Shown: positions 55,338 to 64,000, counted from the first letter of the stretch. The stretch is DNA of 64,000 nt from PoT sp049331405 (GCF_049331405.1 NZ_CP186274.1:7130001-7194000); one strand, 5' to 3'. The notes: generated by a model not told the origin, from the sequence alone. Program-made: numbers and translations.

Positions 55338-55745
55338 TCAGAAGAAGGGGGCCTCGGGCCATTCCGCGTAGTCGCGAGCGGTCTGGAAGGCCTTGAACCA
55401 GAAGGTGACGTCGCCGACGGTGGCCTCGCCGCGTTCCACGTATGTATCCCACCAGCCGTCTGACGGGCGCAGGAGGTTGCCGAAATCGCTCCGAGCCTTG
55501 GGCTTCTGGATGATCAGGGCGCTCAAGTCGGGCTTCTGGTTCTCCAGGCAGGCGGCCTGGAGGGGCTTCAGGAGCTTGGTGGCGATGGTCCGCGGGGTCT
55601 CCTTGACGCCGACTTCCTTGCAACGTTGGCAGAAGTCGTCGTAGGAGATCCAGACGGCCGGCCGGCGCTCCCGAGCTGCCAGCGAGAGATCACGGGCCAA
55701 AGACACCAGGATCGGGTACACCGCCCTTGCGTCGTCGAGAGACAT
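55338..55745 (-). CDS. Small soluble protein of unknown function between dnaK and clpB
   Basis: A 135-residue protein with no signal or membrane helix. I do not recognise the family. Visible segments are VWISYDDFCQRCKEVGVKET (a small C-x2-C), LLKPLQAACLENQKPDLSAL and a tryptophan-rich end with PSDGWWDTYVERGEATVGDV. Codon use and the absence of stops over 408 bases support it. AGGAG lies ten bases before the ATG. It is on the same strand as dnaK and clpB; a hairpin at 55848-55873 separates it from dnaK, so it may be transcribed alone or by read-through. Confidence 0.7.
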   Translation of the reverse strand: MSLDDARAVYPILVSLARDLSLAARERRPAVWISYDDFCQRCKEVGVKETPRTIATKLLKPLQAACLENQKPDLSALIIQKPKARSDFGNLLRPSDGWWDTYVERGEATVGDVTFWFKAFQTARDYAEWPEAPFF

Positions 55746-55847
55746 AACGTCGGCTCCTGCAGGTCAAGATGTCGCCCTCGGCGACCTCTTGGAGGCAACG
55801 GCCCGGATTCGCTCGGTGCCTTCGGGGGTTAATCATCATAGAACGAA

Positions 55848-55873
55848 GGGGAGCGGACCGAGGTCCGCTCCCC
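55848..55873 (-). terminator. Rho-independent terminator after dnaK
   Basis: GGGGAGCGGACC (55848-55859) pairs perfectly with GGTCCGCTCCCC (55862-55873) around a very short loop. In the minus transcript it is followed by TTCGTTCT. It starts 18 bases after the dnaK stop. Confidence 0.8.
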
Positions 55874-55890
55874 CTCCGGGACGCAATGAC

Positions 55891-57813
55891 TTACTTCTTC
55901 TCTTCGAACTCGACGTCGATGACGTCGTCGGCCTTGCCGCCGGCCTGACCGCCGTTGGGCGACTCCGGCCCGGCCGAAGGCCCGCCGGCCGCACCCGGGC
56001 CCGCCGCGTTGGCGGCGTAGAGGTGCTCAGCCATGGCCTGGCTCGCCCGCTGCAAGTCCTCGATCGCCTGGTTGATCGCGGCGGGGTCATCCCCCTTCTT
56101 GGCCTCATTCACCCGGTCGATCGCGGCCTTGACGGCGGTCTTGTCCGACTCGTTCAGCTTGTCCTTGTTCTCGTCCATCAGCTTCTCGAGCTGGTAGACG
56201 CGCTGATCGGCGTTGTTGCGGGCCTCGGCCAGCTCTCGCTTGCGCTTGTCTTCGGCGGCGTGAGAGTCGGCGTCGCGCTGCATCCGCTCGATGTCGTCCT
56301 TGGAGAGGCCTCCGGAGGACTCGATCTTGATCGTCTGCTCCTTGCCGGTCCCCTTGTCGCGGGCCGTGACGTTGAGGATCCCGTTGGCGTCGATGTTGAA
56401 GGCGACTTCGATCTGCGGCGTACCCATCCGCGCCGGGGGAATCCCCTCGAGGTTGAACTCGCCGAGCAGCCGGTTGTCGGTGGCCATCGGTCGTTCGCCC
56501 TGGTACACCTTGATGGTGACCGCGGTCTGGTTGTCGTCGGCCGTCGTGAAGGTCTCCTTCTTCTCCGTCGGGATCGTCGTGTTGCGCTCGACGAGCTTGG
56601 TGAAGACGCCCCCCTTGGTCTCGAGGCCCAGCGACAGCGGCGTGACGTCGAGGAGCAGCAGGTCCTTGACCTCGCCGGTCAGGACCGCACCCTGGATCGC
56701 GGCGCCGACGGCGACGACCTCGTCGGGGTTCACGCCCTTGTGGGGCTCCTTGCCGAAGATCTCCTTGACGATCTGCTGGACCCGCGGCATGCGGGTCGAG
56801 CCGCCGACGAGGACAACCTCATCGATCTCCGAGGCCTTCAGCTTGGCGTCTTCGAGGGCCTTGATCACCGGGGCCTTGCAGCGGTCGAAGAGGCTGTCGG
56901 TCAGCCGCTCGAACTGGCTGCGGGTGATCGACATCGTGAGGTGCTTCGGGCCGTTCTGGTCCGCCGTGATGAACGGCAGGTTGATGTCGGCCTGAGACTG
57001 GAACGACAGGTCCTTCTTGGCCTTCTCGGCGGCTTCCTTGAGGCGCTGGAGGGCCATCTGATCCTTGATCAGGTCGACCCCCTGCTCCTTCTTGAACTCG
57101 CCGGCGATGTACTTGATGAGCGCCTCATCCCAGTCGTCGCCACCGAGGTGGGTGTCGCCGTTGGTCGAGAGCACTTCGACGACGTCGTCGCCGACATCCA
57201 GGATCGAGATGTCGAACGTGCCGCCGCCGAGGTCGAAGACGGCGATCTTTTCGTTCTTCTTCTTATCGAGCCCATAGGCGAGGGCGGCGGCGGTCGGCTC
57301 GTTGATGATACGAGCGACCTCGAGGCCGGCCACCTGTCCGGCGTCCTTCGTCGCCTGGCGCTGGCTGTCGTTGAAGTAGGCGGGGACCGTGATGACCGCC
57401 TTGCGGACCTTGTGTCCCAGGTAGCTCTCGGCCGCTTCCTTCAGCTTGCGGAGCACCAGGGCCGAGATCTCTGGCGGAGTATAGTCCTTCCCGCCGACGC
57501 GGACCTTGACGAAGTCGCTCGACCCGCCGACGACCTCGTAGGGGACCATCTTCTCTTCGCCGCGGACCTCGTCGTGACGACGGCCCATGAAGCGCTTGAT
57601 GGAGTAGACCGTTCCGGTCGGGTTGGTCACGGCCTGGCGCTTGGCCGGCTCGCCGACGAGCGTCTCACCCTTGACGGTGAAGGCCACCACCGATGGGGTG
57701 ATCCGACTCCCTTCCTGATTGGCGATGACCGTGACATCGCCACCTTCCATGACCGCGACCACGCTATTCGTCGTCCCGAGGTCAATACCGATGATCTTTT
57801 CACCTTCAGCCAC
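55891..57813 (-). CDS. dnaK: Molecular chaperone DnaK
   Basis: A 640-residue Hsp70. The ATPase domain has IIGIDLGTTNSVVAVMEGG, VITVPAYFNDSQRQATKDAG and FDLGGGTFDISILDVGDDVV; the linker and substrate-binding domain begin near LLLLDVTPLSLGLETKGG; the C-terminal tail ends DDVIDVEFEEKK. I prefer the GTG at 57813 to a TTG at 57819 because AAGGAG sits seven bases before it and the protein then starts MAEGEKIIGIDL, normal for DnaK. No grpE or dnaJ is adjacent. It works with ClpB downstream in disaggregation. I saw no CIRCE element upstream. Confidence 0.97.
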   Translation of the reverse strand: MAEGEKIIGIDLGTTNSVVAVMEGGDVTVIANQEGSRITPSVVAFTVKGETLVGEPAKRQAVTNPTGTVYSIKRFMGRRHDEVRGEEKMVPYEVVGGSSDFVKVRVGGKDYTPPEISALVLRKLKEAAESYLGHKVRKAVITVPAYFNDSQRQATKDAGQVAGLEVARIINEPTAAALAYGLDKKKNEKIAVFDLGGGTFDISILDVGDDVVEVLSTNGDTHLGGDDWDEALIKYIAGEFKKEQGVDLIKDQMALQRLKEAAEKAKKDLSFQSQADINLPFITADQNGPKHLTMSITRSQFERLTDSLFDRCKAPVIKALEDAKLKASEIDEVVLVGGSTRMPRVQQIVKEIFGKEPHKGVNPDEVVAVGAAIQGAVLTGEVKDLLLLDVTPLSLGLETKGGVFTKLVERNTTIPTEKKETFTTADDNQTAVTIKVYQGERPMATDNRLLGEFNLEGIPPARMGTPQIEVAFNIDANGILNVTARDKGTGKEQTIKIESSGGLSKDDIERMQRDADSHAAEDKRKRELAEARNNADQRVYQLEKLMDENKDKLNESDKTAVKAAIDRVNEAKKGDDPAAINQAIEDLQRASQAMAEHLYAANAAGPGAAGGPSAGPESPNGGQAGGKADDVIDVEFEEKK

Positions 57814-58364
57814 GATCAATCTCCTTTCCCAGGTTGAGCGTTGGCGAGGTTGCGGGCCGCGGGACCCACCGGACTCTATGCGATCGTTTACAACGCGGGG
57901 AGCGACCGAAGCTCAACATTAAGCTGAATCCTTCGGATGCACCACAACTTTCCCGTCCTCGCTTCACGAAGTTTCTTCAGTGATGCAAGGGCGGTGCCAT
58001 CGTCGTAATTTGACCGCAGAGTCTAACCTTAGTGACGTGTGGTCCAGTACTTGGGTGAAATCGCAATTCGCACTTCGGTCGAACGTTATCGGGATCTGCT
58101 GTCAAAATGACAGAGCCCGGCGCAGGCCCACGGACCTGGCTGCCCTTTTGGCAGACGCCAGCGTCTCCCGGGCAGAACGACGGTCCATTGGGAGCAAGAA
58201 GCCGAGTCTACCGCAAATGTGAGCGGAGTGGAACAACCGGGGACCTTCAGCTCACATGGGAATTCGCTTGACAGTCTGTCTGACTTTTTGTATCCACTTA
58301 GCAGAGATGATGTTACGCACAGAATTACCGGAACTTGAACCGGTCTCTTGCCCCGAGAGGACCG
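57814..58364. other. Divergent dnaK/pheA intergenic region
   Basis: A 551-base gap holding the dnaK promoter and the pheA promoter candidate at 58268-58296. A short plus ORF at 57980-58222 has no ribosome binding site or recognisable protein. No heat-shock operator was recognised. Confidence 0.5.
58268..58296 (+). promoter_or_regulatory. Sigma-70-type promoter candidate for pheA
   Basis: A perfect TTGACA at 58268-58273, a 17-base spacer and TATCCA at 58291-58296. The -35 is consensus and the spacing ideal; the -10 is weak (three of six). Transcription would begin about 60 bases before the pheA start. Confidence 0.45.
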
Positions 58365-59522
58365 ATGCCTCGTAAGCCGTCTTCCGACCCGAACGACGTC
58401 TCCAACAAATCCAGCCCGAGCCCGAAACGATCACCGACGCTGGCGAGCCTCCGGTCTGAGATCGACCGCATCGACAAGGAACTCGTCCAGATCCTCAACC
58501 GTCGGGCGGAAGTCTCGCTCCAGATCGGCCAGGTCAAGCAGAAGCAAGGACTCCAGGTCTGGTCGGCCGTCCGCGAGGAAGAGGTCATCAAGAAGGTCCT
58601 CGCCGCGAGCAAAGGGCCCCTGCCCGAGGACAGCCTGCGGATCATCTATCGCGAGCTCATGAGCAGCTCGCGGTCGCTCCAGCAGAGCATCAGGGTCGCT
58701 TATCTCGGCCCGCAATACAGCTACAGCCACCTCGCCTCGGTCGCTAAGTTTGGCGAGTCGGTCGAGCATGATCCCGTCGGCTCCATCGCCGCCGTCTTCG
58801 AGGCGGTGAACCGCCGCCACGTCCAGTTCGGCCTCGTGCCGCTCGAGAACTCCACCGACGGACGGATCGCGGATACCCTGGAGATGTTCGTCCGCCTGCC
58901 CGGCCTCAAGATTCGGGCCGAGGTCCGGCTCAGGGTCCACCACTGCTTGCTCGGTAAGGGGGACTGGAGCCAGATCGAGCGCGTCTACTCCAAGGCCCAG
59001 GCCCTCTCGCAGTGCCGGCACTGGATCGGCAAGAACCTCCCCGACGCCCAGGTCATCGACGTCGTCTCGACGGCCAGGGCAGCCGAGCTGGCAGCCGCCG
59101 AGCCGCATTCCGCCGCCGTCGCCAGCCGTTCCGCGGGCGAGGCCCACGGCCTGAGGGTCCTCGCGGCCAACATCGAGGATCAGCTGCACAACATCACCCG
59201 GTTCGCCGTGATCTCCGAGCGCTCCGAGGAACGCTCGGGGGACGACAAGACGACCCTACTGCTCCGCCTCTCGAACCGGCCGGGCTCCTTGCCCGAGGCG
59301 ATCGCCCCGTTCGGCAAGAACGGCGTCAACATGACCTGGATCGAGTCGTTCCCGACCACGATCAATTCCAACGACCGGGATCCCTCGTACCTCTTCTTCC
59401 TCGACATCGAGGGTCACGTCGAGGACGAGCCGGTCAAGAAAACGATCGAGGCCGTCCGCAAGAAGTGCGAGCGACTCGAGATCCTCGGCTCCTACCCCCG
59501 AGGGGGCTGCTTCGATAGCTGA
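58365..59522 (+). CDS. pheA: Bifunctional chorismate mutase / prephenate dehydratase
   Basis: A 385-residue P-protein for phenylalanine synthesis. The AroQ chorismate mutase (about 28-110) has LRSEIDRIDKELVQILNRRA. The prephenate dehydratase (about 115-290) has VAYLGPQYSYSHLA, FGLVPLENSTDG and the catalytic NITRF (NITRFAVI). The ACT domain (about 300-380) has NRPGSLPEAIAPFGKNGVN. The phenylalanine-binding ESRP motif reads ESFP here (WIESFPTT). The start at 58365 has GAGAGGA upstream; a promoter candidate lies at 58268. A terminator follows at 59551. Chorismate is converted to phenylpyruvate in the cytoplasm. Confidence 0.95.
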   Translation: MPRKPSSDPNDVSNKSSPSPKRSPTLASLRSEIDRIDKELVQILNRRAEVSLQIGQVKQKQGLQVWSAVREEEVIKKVLAASKGPLPEDSLRIIYRELMSSSRSLQQSIRVAYLGPQYSYSHLASVAKFGESVEHDPVGSIAAVFEAVNRRHVQFGLVPLENSTDGRIADTLEMFVRLPGLKIRAEVRLRVHHCLLGKGDWSQIERVYSKAQALSQCRHWIGKNLPDAQVIDVVSTARAAELAAAEPHSAAVASRSAGEAHGLRVLAANIEDQLHNITRFAVISERSEERSGDDKTTLLLRLSNRPGSLPEAIAPFGKNGVNMTWIESFPTTINSNDRDPSYLFFLDIEGHVEDEPVKKTIEAVRKKCERLEILGSYPRGGCFDS

Positions 59523-59550
59523 TCGAGGCCGACGCGGTCGATACCAATGA

Positions 59551-59590
59551 GAAGACCCGGACGAGTATTCGCCCGGGTCTTCGCGTTTTC
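59551..59590 (+). terminator. Rho-independent terminator after pheA
   Basis: GAAGACCCGG (59551-59560) pairs with CCGGGTCTTC (59573-59582), with a short inner pairing in the loop. GCGTTTT follows. It lies between convergent pheA and the RND pump gene. Confidence 0.8.
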
Positions 59591-59617
59591 AGGGTCCGCG
59601 TCCGGGAGTGGCCAGGA

Positions 59618-62600
59618 TCAGTGCGACGGGAATCCGTGGGGATCCGACTCAGGCTTGGTCGGACCCTCGATCTCGGTCTCTTCGACCAGAGCCGGCCGGC
59701 CGCGTGACAGGACGTCGTTGAACCACTGGATCACGCTGTAGAAGACAGGCGTCAGGAAGATGCCGAAGAGGGTCACGCCGAGCATCCCGCTGAACACCGC
59801 CGTGCCGAGCGTCCTGCGCATTTCGGCACCGGCACCGACCGCCAGCACGAGCGGCACCACGCCGAGGATGAACGCGAACGAGGTCATCATGATCGGCCGG
59901 AGTCGGAGTTGGCAGGCTTCGAGGGTCGCCTGACGACGCGGGACCCCTTCCTCGCGGCGGGCCTTGGCGAACTCGACGATCAGGATCGCATTCTTGCACG
60001 CCAGGCCGACGAGCACGATGAAGCCGACCTGCGTGAAGATGTTGATATCCATCTTCGCGTACAGCACGCCCGCGATCGAGCAGAGCAAGCACATCGGCAC
60101 GACGAGGATGACCGAGAACGGCAAGGACCAGCTCTCATACTGCGCGGCGAGCACCAGGAAGACGAGGATGACCGCCAGCAGGAAGACGAGCATGGCCGTG
60201 CTCCCCGTCTGGAGCTGGAGTAAGGCGAGCTCGGTCCACTCCGACCGCATCGACGGCCCGAGCTCTCCCTGGGCGATGTCCTGCATCTTCGCGATCGCCT
60301 GGCCCGAGCTAACCCCGGGCGCCGGGTTCCCGTTGATCGCGGCCGACTGATACATGTTGTACCGCATGATCAGCACGGGGCCGCTCACGTCCCGGACTCC
60401 CGCGACGGCACCGAGCGGGACCATGCCGCCCCCTCGCTCGTTGCGGATCTTCAACTGCTTCAGGTCCTCGATCTGCTTCCGGAAGTTCGCGTCGCCCTGG
60501 ATGTTGACCTGCCAGGTGCGGCCGAATCGGTTGAAGTCATTCACGTAGAGCGAGCCGAGATAGACCTGCAAGGTGTTGAAGACTTCATTCATCGCCAGCC
60601 CCATGGTCTTCACCTTCTGGCGATCGATATCCAGGAAGAGCCAGGGTGAATTGGCGCGGAAGCTGGTGAAGAGGTCTTTCAACAATGTGTCGTTGTTCCC
60701 CTGCGCGACGACCTTCTCGCTGGTCGACTGGAGTTCCTCGAAGCCCAGGTCGCCGCGGTCCTCGATCACGATCTTGAAGCCGCCGGCCGTGCCGAGACCC
60801 TCGACCGGTGGGGCCCCGAAGACGTTGACCAGGCCGTCCTCGATCTCCACTTGCATCGTCTCCTGAAGCCTGGCGGCGATGTGCTCTCCTGAGAGCTCCG
60901 GCTTGGCCCGATGGTGGAAGTCGTCGAGCATCACGTACATGGCGCCGAAGTTCGGGGCGTTGGCATTCAGCAGGATCGACTGGCCGGCGATGGCGACGGT
61001 GTGCCTGACGCCGGGGATCTTGATCGCCAGGGCCTCGATCTTTTGCATCACCTTCTGGGTGTGCTCCACCGAGGTCGCGTCGGGGAGCTGCACGTTGACG
61101 AGCAAGTACCCCTTGTCCTGCGACGGGATGAAGCCCGACGGCGTGTGCGTGAAGCCCTCGTACGTGAGGTATAGCAGGCCACCGTAGACGAACAGAACGA
61201 TCACGCTCAGCCGCAGCAGGATCCCGACGATGCCGGTGTAGATGTTCGTCGCGAAGTTGAAGGCCGAGTTGAAGATCTTGAAGAACCCGACCAGCAGGCG
61301 ATCAATCGGCCAGCCGATGATCCAGCCGCCGACGGCCCCGAGGGCCAGGCCGAGGAGCCTCGCATTCATCGGGATCTGGGTAACGATGGCCCCGGCGTGT
61401 TCGGCGGGGACCGTCGCCGCCATCGCGAGCTTGGGGGCCAGCAATGGTGCGAGGAACTGCCAGCCGAGCCAGGCGCCGGCCAGGGCATACGCCGGCCGGG
61501 GCAAGGCCGTCTGCTTGCCCGCCGTCCTCGGCCTGAGCAGGAGCGCGGCGAGCGCCGGGCTGAGCGTCAGCGAATTGAACGCCGAGATCAGGGTGGATGT
61601 GGCGATCGTTAATGCGAATTGTCTGAAGAACTGGCCTATGATCCCGCTGATGAAGGCACAGGGGACGAACACCGCGGTGAGGACCAGGCCGATGGCGATG
61701 ACCGGCCCGGACACCTCATCCATGGCCTTGGCTGTCGCATCTCTTGGCGACATCCCGTGTTCGATATGGTGTTCCACGGCCTCCACGACGACGATGGCGT
61801 CGTCGACCACGATGCCGATGGCGAGCACCAACCCGAAGAGCGTCAGATTATTGAGGCTGAAGCCGAACGCGGCCATGGCGGCGAACGTGCCGACGATGGC
61901 CACGGGGACGGCGATCAGTGGGATGACGGCCGAGCGCCAGTTCTGGAGGAAGAGGAGCACCACGACCGCGACGAGGATGACCGCGTCGCGAAGGGTGTTG
62001 AAAACCTCATCCACCGACTCGGTGATGAACGGCGTCGTGTCGTAGACGATCGCGTATTCGAGCCCTTCCGGAAACCGGGCCCGAAGCTCGTCCATCTTGG
62101 CCCGCACCAGGCGGGCGGTCTCGAGGGCGTTCGATCCCGGCCGCTGGTAGATCGAGAGGGCGACCGACGGCTGACCGTCCAGGGTACACGTCTGGTCGTA
62201 CGCCTGGGCGCCGAGCTCGATGCGGGCGACGTCGCGGAGGCGGACGACCCGGCCGTCGCTATCCGTCTTGAGGATCATATCCGCGAACTGGTCGGCGTCG
62301 GCGAGTCGGCCGAGGGTACTCATCGTGTACTGGAAGACCTGCCCCGTCGGAACTGGAGGCTGGCCGATCTGCCCGGCCGCGACCTGGGCGTTCTGCTGCG
62401 TGATGGCCGAGACGACGTCGTTGGCCGTCAGGTTACGGAAGGCCATCTTCCCCGGATCGAGCCAGACACGCATGCTGTAGTCGCGCTGGCCCATGTACGT
62501 GATGTCGCCGACGCCCGGCAGGCGGGCGAGCTCGTCGCGGAGCTGGATCGTCGCGTAATTACTCAAGTAGAGGTTGTCGCGACTCTTGTCCGGCGAGAAC

Positions 62601-63028
62601 AGGTTGACGATCATCAGGATGCTTGGCGACTTCTTCTTGACCGTCACGCCGCGCCTCTTGACGAGGTCGGGCAGGATCGGCTCCGCCAGAGAGACCCGGT
62701 TCTGCACGAGCACCTGGGCCATGTTCAGGTCGACGCCCAGGCGGAAGGTGATCGTCAGCGTGTAGTTGCCGTCGTTGGTGCATTGCGACGACATGTAGAG
62801 CATGTTCTCGACGCCGTTGACCTGCTGCTCGATCGGAGCGGCGACCGTGTCGGCGACGACCTTCGCATTGGCACCCGGATAGAAGGCCGAGACCTCGACG
62901 GTCGGGGGTGTGATCTCGGGATACTGGGCGATCGGCAGCGTCCAGACGGCGATGCCGCCGGCGAGCGTGACCACGATCGACAGGACCGAGGCGAAGATCG
63001 GACGGTCGATGAAGAAGCGCGAGAACAT
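59618..63028 (-). CDS. HAE1-family RND efflux pump, inner-membrane subunit
   Basis: A 1136-residue RND transporter of the AcrB type. It starts MFSRFFIDRPIFASVLSIVV, the standard HAE1 N-terminus. Proton-relay aspartates are in GLVLAIGIVVDDAIVVVEAVE, and the helix-rich halves and two large periplasmic loops are complete. A hydrophobic insert near the middle, around TALPRPAYALAGAWLGWQFL, makes it about 90 residues longer than AcrB. It exports drugs or lipids with a membrane-fusion protein and an outer-membrane channel, neither of which is in the window. Its ATG is nine bases after the stop of the next pump gene. The substrate is unknown. Confidence 0.92.
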   Translation of the reverse strand: MFSRFFIDRPIFASVLSIVVTLAGGIAVWTLPIAQYPEITPPTVEVSAFYPGANAKVVADTVAAPIEQQVNGVENMLYMSSQCTNDGNYTLTITFRLGVDLNMAQVLVQNRVSLAEPILPDLVKRRGVTVKKKSPSILMIVNLFSPDKSRDNLYLSNYATIQLRDELARLPGVGDITYMGQRDYSMRVWLDPGKMAFRNLTANDVVSAITQQNAQVAAGQIGQPPVPTGQVFQYTMSTLGRLADADQFADMILKTDSDGRVVRLRDVARIELGAQAYDQTCTLDGQPSVALSIYQRPGSNALETARLVRAKMDELRARFPEGLEYAIVYDTTPFITESVDEVFNTLRDAVILVAVVVLLFLQNWRSAVIPLIAVPVAIVGTFAAMAAFGFSLNNLTLFGLVLAIGIVVDDAIVVVEAVEHHIEHGMSPRDATAKAMDEVSGPVIAIGLVLTAVFVPCAFISGIIGQFFRQFALTIATSTLISAFNSLTLSPALAALLLRPRTAGKQTALPRPAYALAGAWLGWQFLAPLLAPKLAMAATVPAEHAGAIVTQIPMNARLLGLALGAVGGWIIGWPIDRLLVGFFKIFNSAFNFATNIYTGIVGILLRLSVIVLFVYGGLLYLTYEGFTHTPSGFIPSQDKGYLLVNVQLPDATSVEHTQKVMQKIEALAIKIPGVRHTVAIAGQSILLNANAPNFGAMYVMLDDFHHRAKPELSGEHIAARLQETMQVEIEDGLVNVFGAPPVEGLGTAGGFKIVIEDRGDLGFEELQSTSEKVVAQGNNDTLLKDLFTSFRANSPWLFLDIDRQKVKTMGLAMNEVFNTLQVYLGSLYVNDFNRFGRTWQVNIQGDANFRKQIEDLKQLKIRNERGGGMVPLGAVAGVRDVSGPVLIMRYNMYQSAAINGNPAPGVSSGQAIAKMQDIAQGELGPSMRSEWTELALLQLQTGSTAMLVFLLAVILVFLVLAAQYESWSLPFSVILVVPMCLLCSIAGVLYAKMDINIFTQVGFIVLVGLACKNAILIVEFAKARREEGVPRRQATLEACQLRLRPIMMTSFAFILGVVPLVLAVGAGAEMRRTLGTAVFSGMLGVTLFGIFLTPVFYSVIQWFNDVLSRGRPALVEETEIEGPTKPESDPHGFPSH

Positions 63029-63037
63029 ACTTGGGTA

Positions 63038-64000
63038 TTACCTCTTCTTCGCGGAATCGCCCGGGGTAGTGTTGTGGACGCCATTCGCCGCGGGTTGGCC
63101 GGCGTGGTTGCCCAGGGGGAGTTTATGGAGGCCATTCTTCATCGACGCGTCTCCCGACTCGCCGTTCGCGGCGGTCCCGACGACCTCTTCCGAGGTGTCG
63201 TGACCATTCGCCCCATTCTTCCCGTTTGCATGGGCGGGGGCGGGCTCGTTGTGACTCGCGCCTTCGGTGTGGATGACTTCGGGCTCGAGGGTCGCGGGCT
63301 CGGTCACGGTCGGGAGCGACGGAATCGCGGGCAACGGGGTCGTCACGGTCACCTTCTGACCGCGCCTGAGGATGCGGCGGCCGACGCGCCTCACGAATCG
63401 GAGAGCGAAGATGTCGAGCGTGACGGCCCCGATCCCCCGCATCAGCGGTGAGGACATGAATTTGGTCTCGCCGAGCCAGTCGATCACGAAGAAGAAGACG
63501 GGCGTCAGGAAGATGCCGAACACCGTCACGCCGAGCATGCCGCTGAACACCGTCGTGCCCAGGATGCGCCTCATCTCGGCACCGGCACCGTGGGTGATCA
63601 TGAGCGGGACGACGCCGAGGATGAACGCGAGCGAGGTCATCACGATCGGGCGGAGCCGCAGCCGGCAGGCCTCGAGGGTCGCCTGCCTCCGCGTGCTCCC
63701 CGACTCTCGGTTCGCCTTGGCGAACTCGACGATGAGGATCGCGTTTTTGCTCGCCAGGCCGACCAGCACGACGAAGCCGATCTGCGTGAAGATGTTGATA
63801 TCCGTCCCCGAGATGTTCACCCCGGTCACGGCACTCAGGAGGCACATCGGCACGACGAGGATGACGGCCAGTGGCAACGACCAGCTCTCATACTGGGCGG
63901 CCAGCACGAGGAAGACCATAACCACCGCGAAGCCGAAGACGACCATGGCGGTATTCCCGGCCTGCAATTCGAGGAAGGCGAGCTCGGTCCACTCGGTCGA
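63038..64000 (-). CDS. HAE1-family RND efflux pump, C-terminal part; 5' end beyond window
   Basis: The last 320 residues of a second RND pump; its start lies beyond the right edge. I read the frame to base 64000 (STEWTELAFLELQAGNTAMV). The segment with AAQYESWSLPLAVILVVPM, FTQIGFVVLVGLASKNAIL and RLRPIVMTSLAFILGVVPL is closely parallel to the downstream pump, so these are tandem duplicates. After the last helix comes an unusual hydrophilic tail of about 130 residues rich in P, T, G, N and K (PAPAHANGKNGANGHDT). The two genes are nine bases apart and likely co-transcribed. Different substrates are likely for the two pumps. Confidence 0.9.
   Translation of the reverse strand, partial: STEWTELAFLELQAGNTAMVVFGFAVVMVFLVLAAQYESWSLPLAVILVVPMCLLSAVTGVNISGTDINIFTQIGFVVLVGLASKNAILIVEFAKANRESGSTRRQATLEACRLRLRPIVMTSLAFILGVVPLMITHGAGAEMRRILGTTVFSGMLGVTVFGIFLTPVFFFVIDWLGETKFMSSPLMRGIGAVTLDIFALRFVRRVGRRILRRGQKVTVTTPLPAIPSLPTVTEPATLEPEVIHTEGASHNEPAPAHANGKNGANGHDTSEEVVGTAANGESGDASMKNGLHKLPLGNHAGQPAANGVHNTTPGDSAKKR

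Noticed and set aside
57980..58222. 80-residue plus-strand frame between dnaK and pheA
   Set aside because: No ribosome binding site and random-looking sequence; it ends before the pheA promoter candidate.
57814..58364. Searched for CIRCE (TTAGCACTC-N9-GAGTGCTAA) or HAIR elements upstream of dnaK and clpB
   Set aside because: No match by eye in either region; only the unrelated dyads upstream of clpB.
61619..63451. 610-residue plus-strand frame opposite the RND pumps
   Set aside because: Spans two real minus-strand genes and their gap; composition is antisense-like.

Overview
The window is GC-rich bacterial chromosome, most likely from a planctomycete (Planctomycetota), probably the Isosphaera/Singulisphaera side. 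The reasons are a DUF1559 protein with a prepilin-type N-terminus and an H-X9-DG tail (49709-50758), a CRTAC1-type FG-GAP/UnbV protein next to a TPR membrane protein (1467-4657), a ThuA-like secreted protein (9423-10295), a TlpA-type protein with a very long N-terminal region (44384-46345), and many short, weakly clustered transcription units. I assign 47 genes. Two run off the edges: a glycosyltransferase at the left and an RND pump at the right. I see no rRNA, tRNA, CRISPR array, insertion sequence, integrase or prophage gene; this reads as core chromosome.

Layout. 1-4.7 kb: two tandem GT2 glycosyltransferases, the TPR protein and the FG-GAP lipoprotein, all minus. 5.1-10.3 kb: a secreted protein with an internal duplication, a HAD phosphatase, a GT4 glycosyltransferase and the ThuA protein, all plus. 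10.4-19.1 kb, minus: a double-length secreted amidohydrolase, an MMPL/RND transporter, an Nramp-like transporter without the usual metal-site motif, and a GT4 enzyme. 19.6-24.9 kb, plus: glycolate oxidase glcD-(unknown)-glcE-glcF. 24.9-30.0 kb, minus: nucleoside salvage (pyrimidine-nucleoside phosphorylase, NupC-type transporter, purine nucleoside phosphorylase), then an SdpI-like protein and upp. 30.3-32.7 kb, plus: MBL hydrolase, LpxH-like phosphatase, PHP phosphoesterase. 32.8-35.6 kb, minus: gpsA-DUF1802-rhomboid operon. 36.1-36.8 kb: two coupled small helical paralogues of unknown function. 36.9-44.2 kb: polyprenol-phosphate-type GT2, ExeA-like AAA ATPase, an ABC-2 exporter pair, another GT2 overlapping the permease tail to tail, and a D-amino-acid transaminase. 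44.4-52.2 kb: TlpA-like protein, secreted alpha/beta hydrolase, sigma-54 response regulator, DUF1559 protein and two small secreted proteins. 52.4-59.5 kb: clpB, a small unknown gene and dnaK (minus), then pheA (plus). 59.6-64 kb: two tandem HAE1-type RND pumps (minus).

Working together: the nucleoside genes make a complete uptake and phosphorolysis route (import, cleavage of purine and pyrimidine nucleosides, uracil capture by Upp). GlcDEF oxidises glycolate to glyoxylate at the membrane. clpB and dnaK form a protein-quality-control pair separated by one small unknown gene. Several glycosyltransferases plus an LpxH-like enzyme suggest envelope polysaccharide and lipid A work. No single undescribed system stands out. 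The best leads are the unknown ribbon-helix-helix-like protein inside the glycolate oxidase operon, the coupled small paralogue pair at 36.1-36.8 kb, the fused double amidohydrolase, and two proteins that keep a family fold but lack its signature residues (Nramp-like and TlpA-like).
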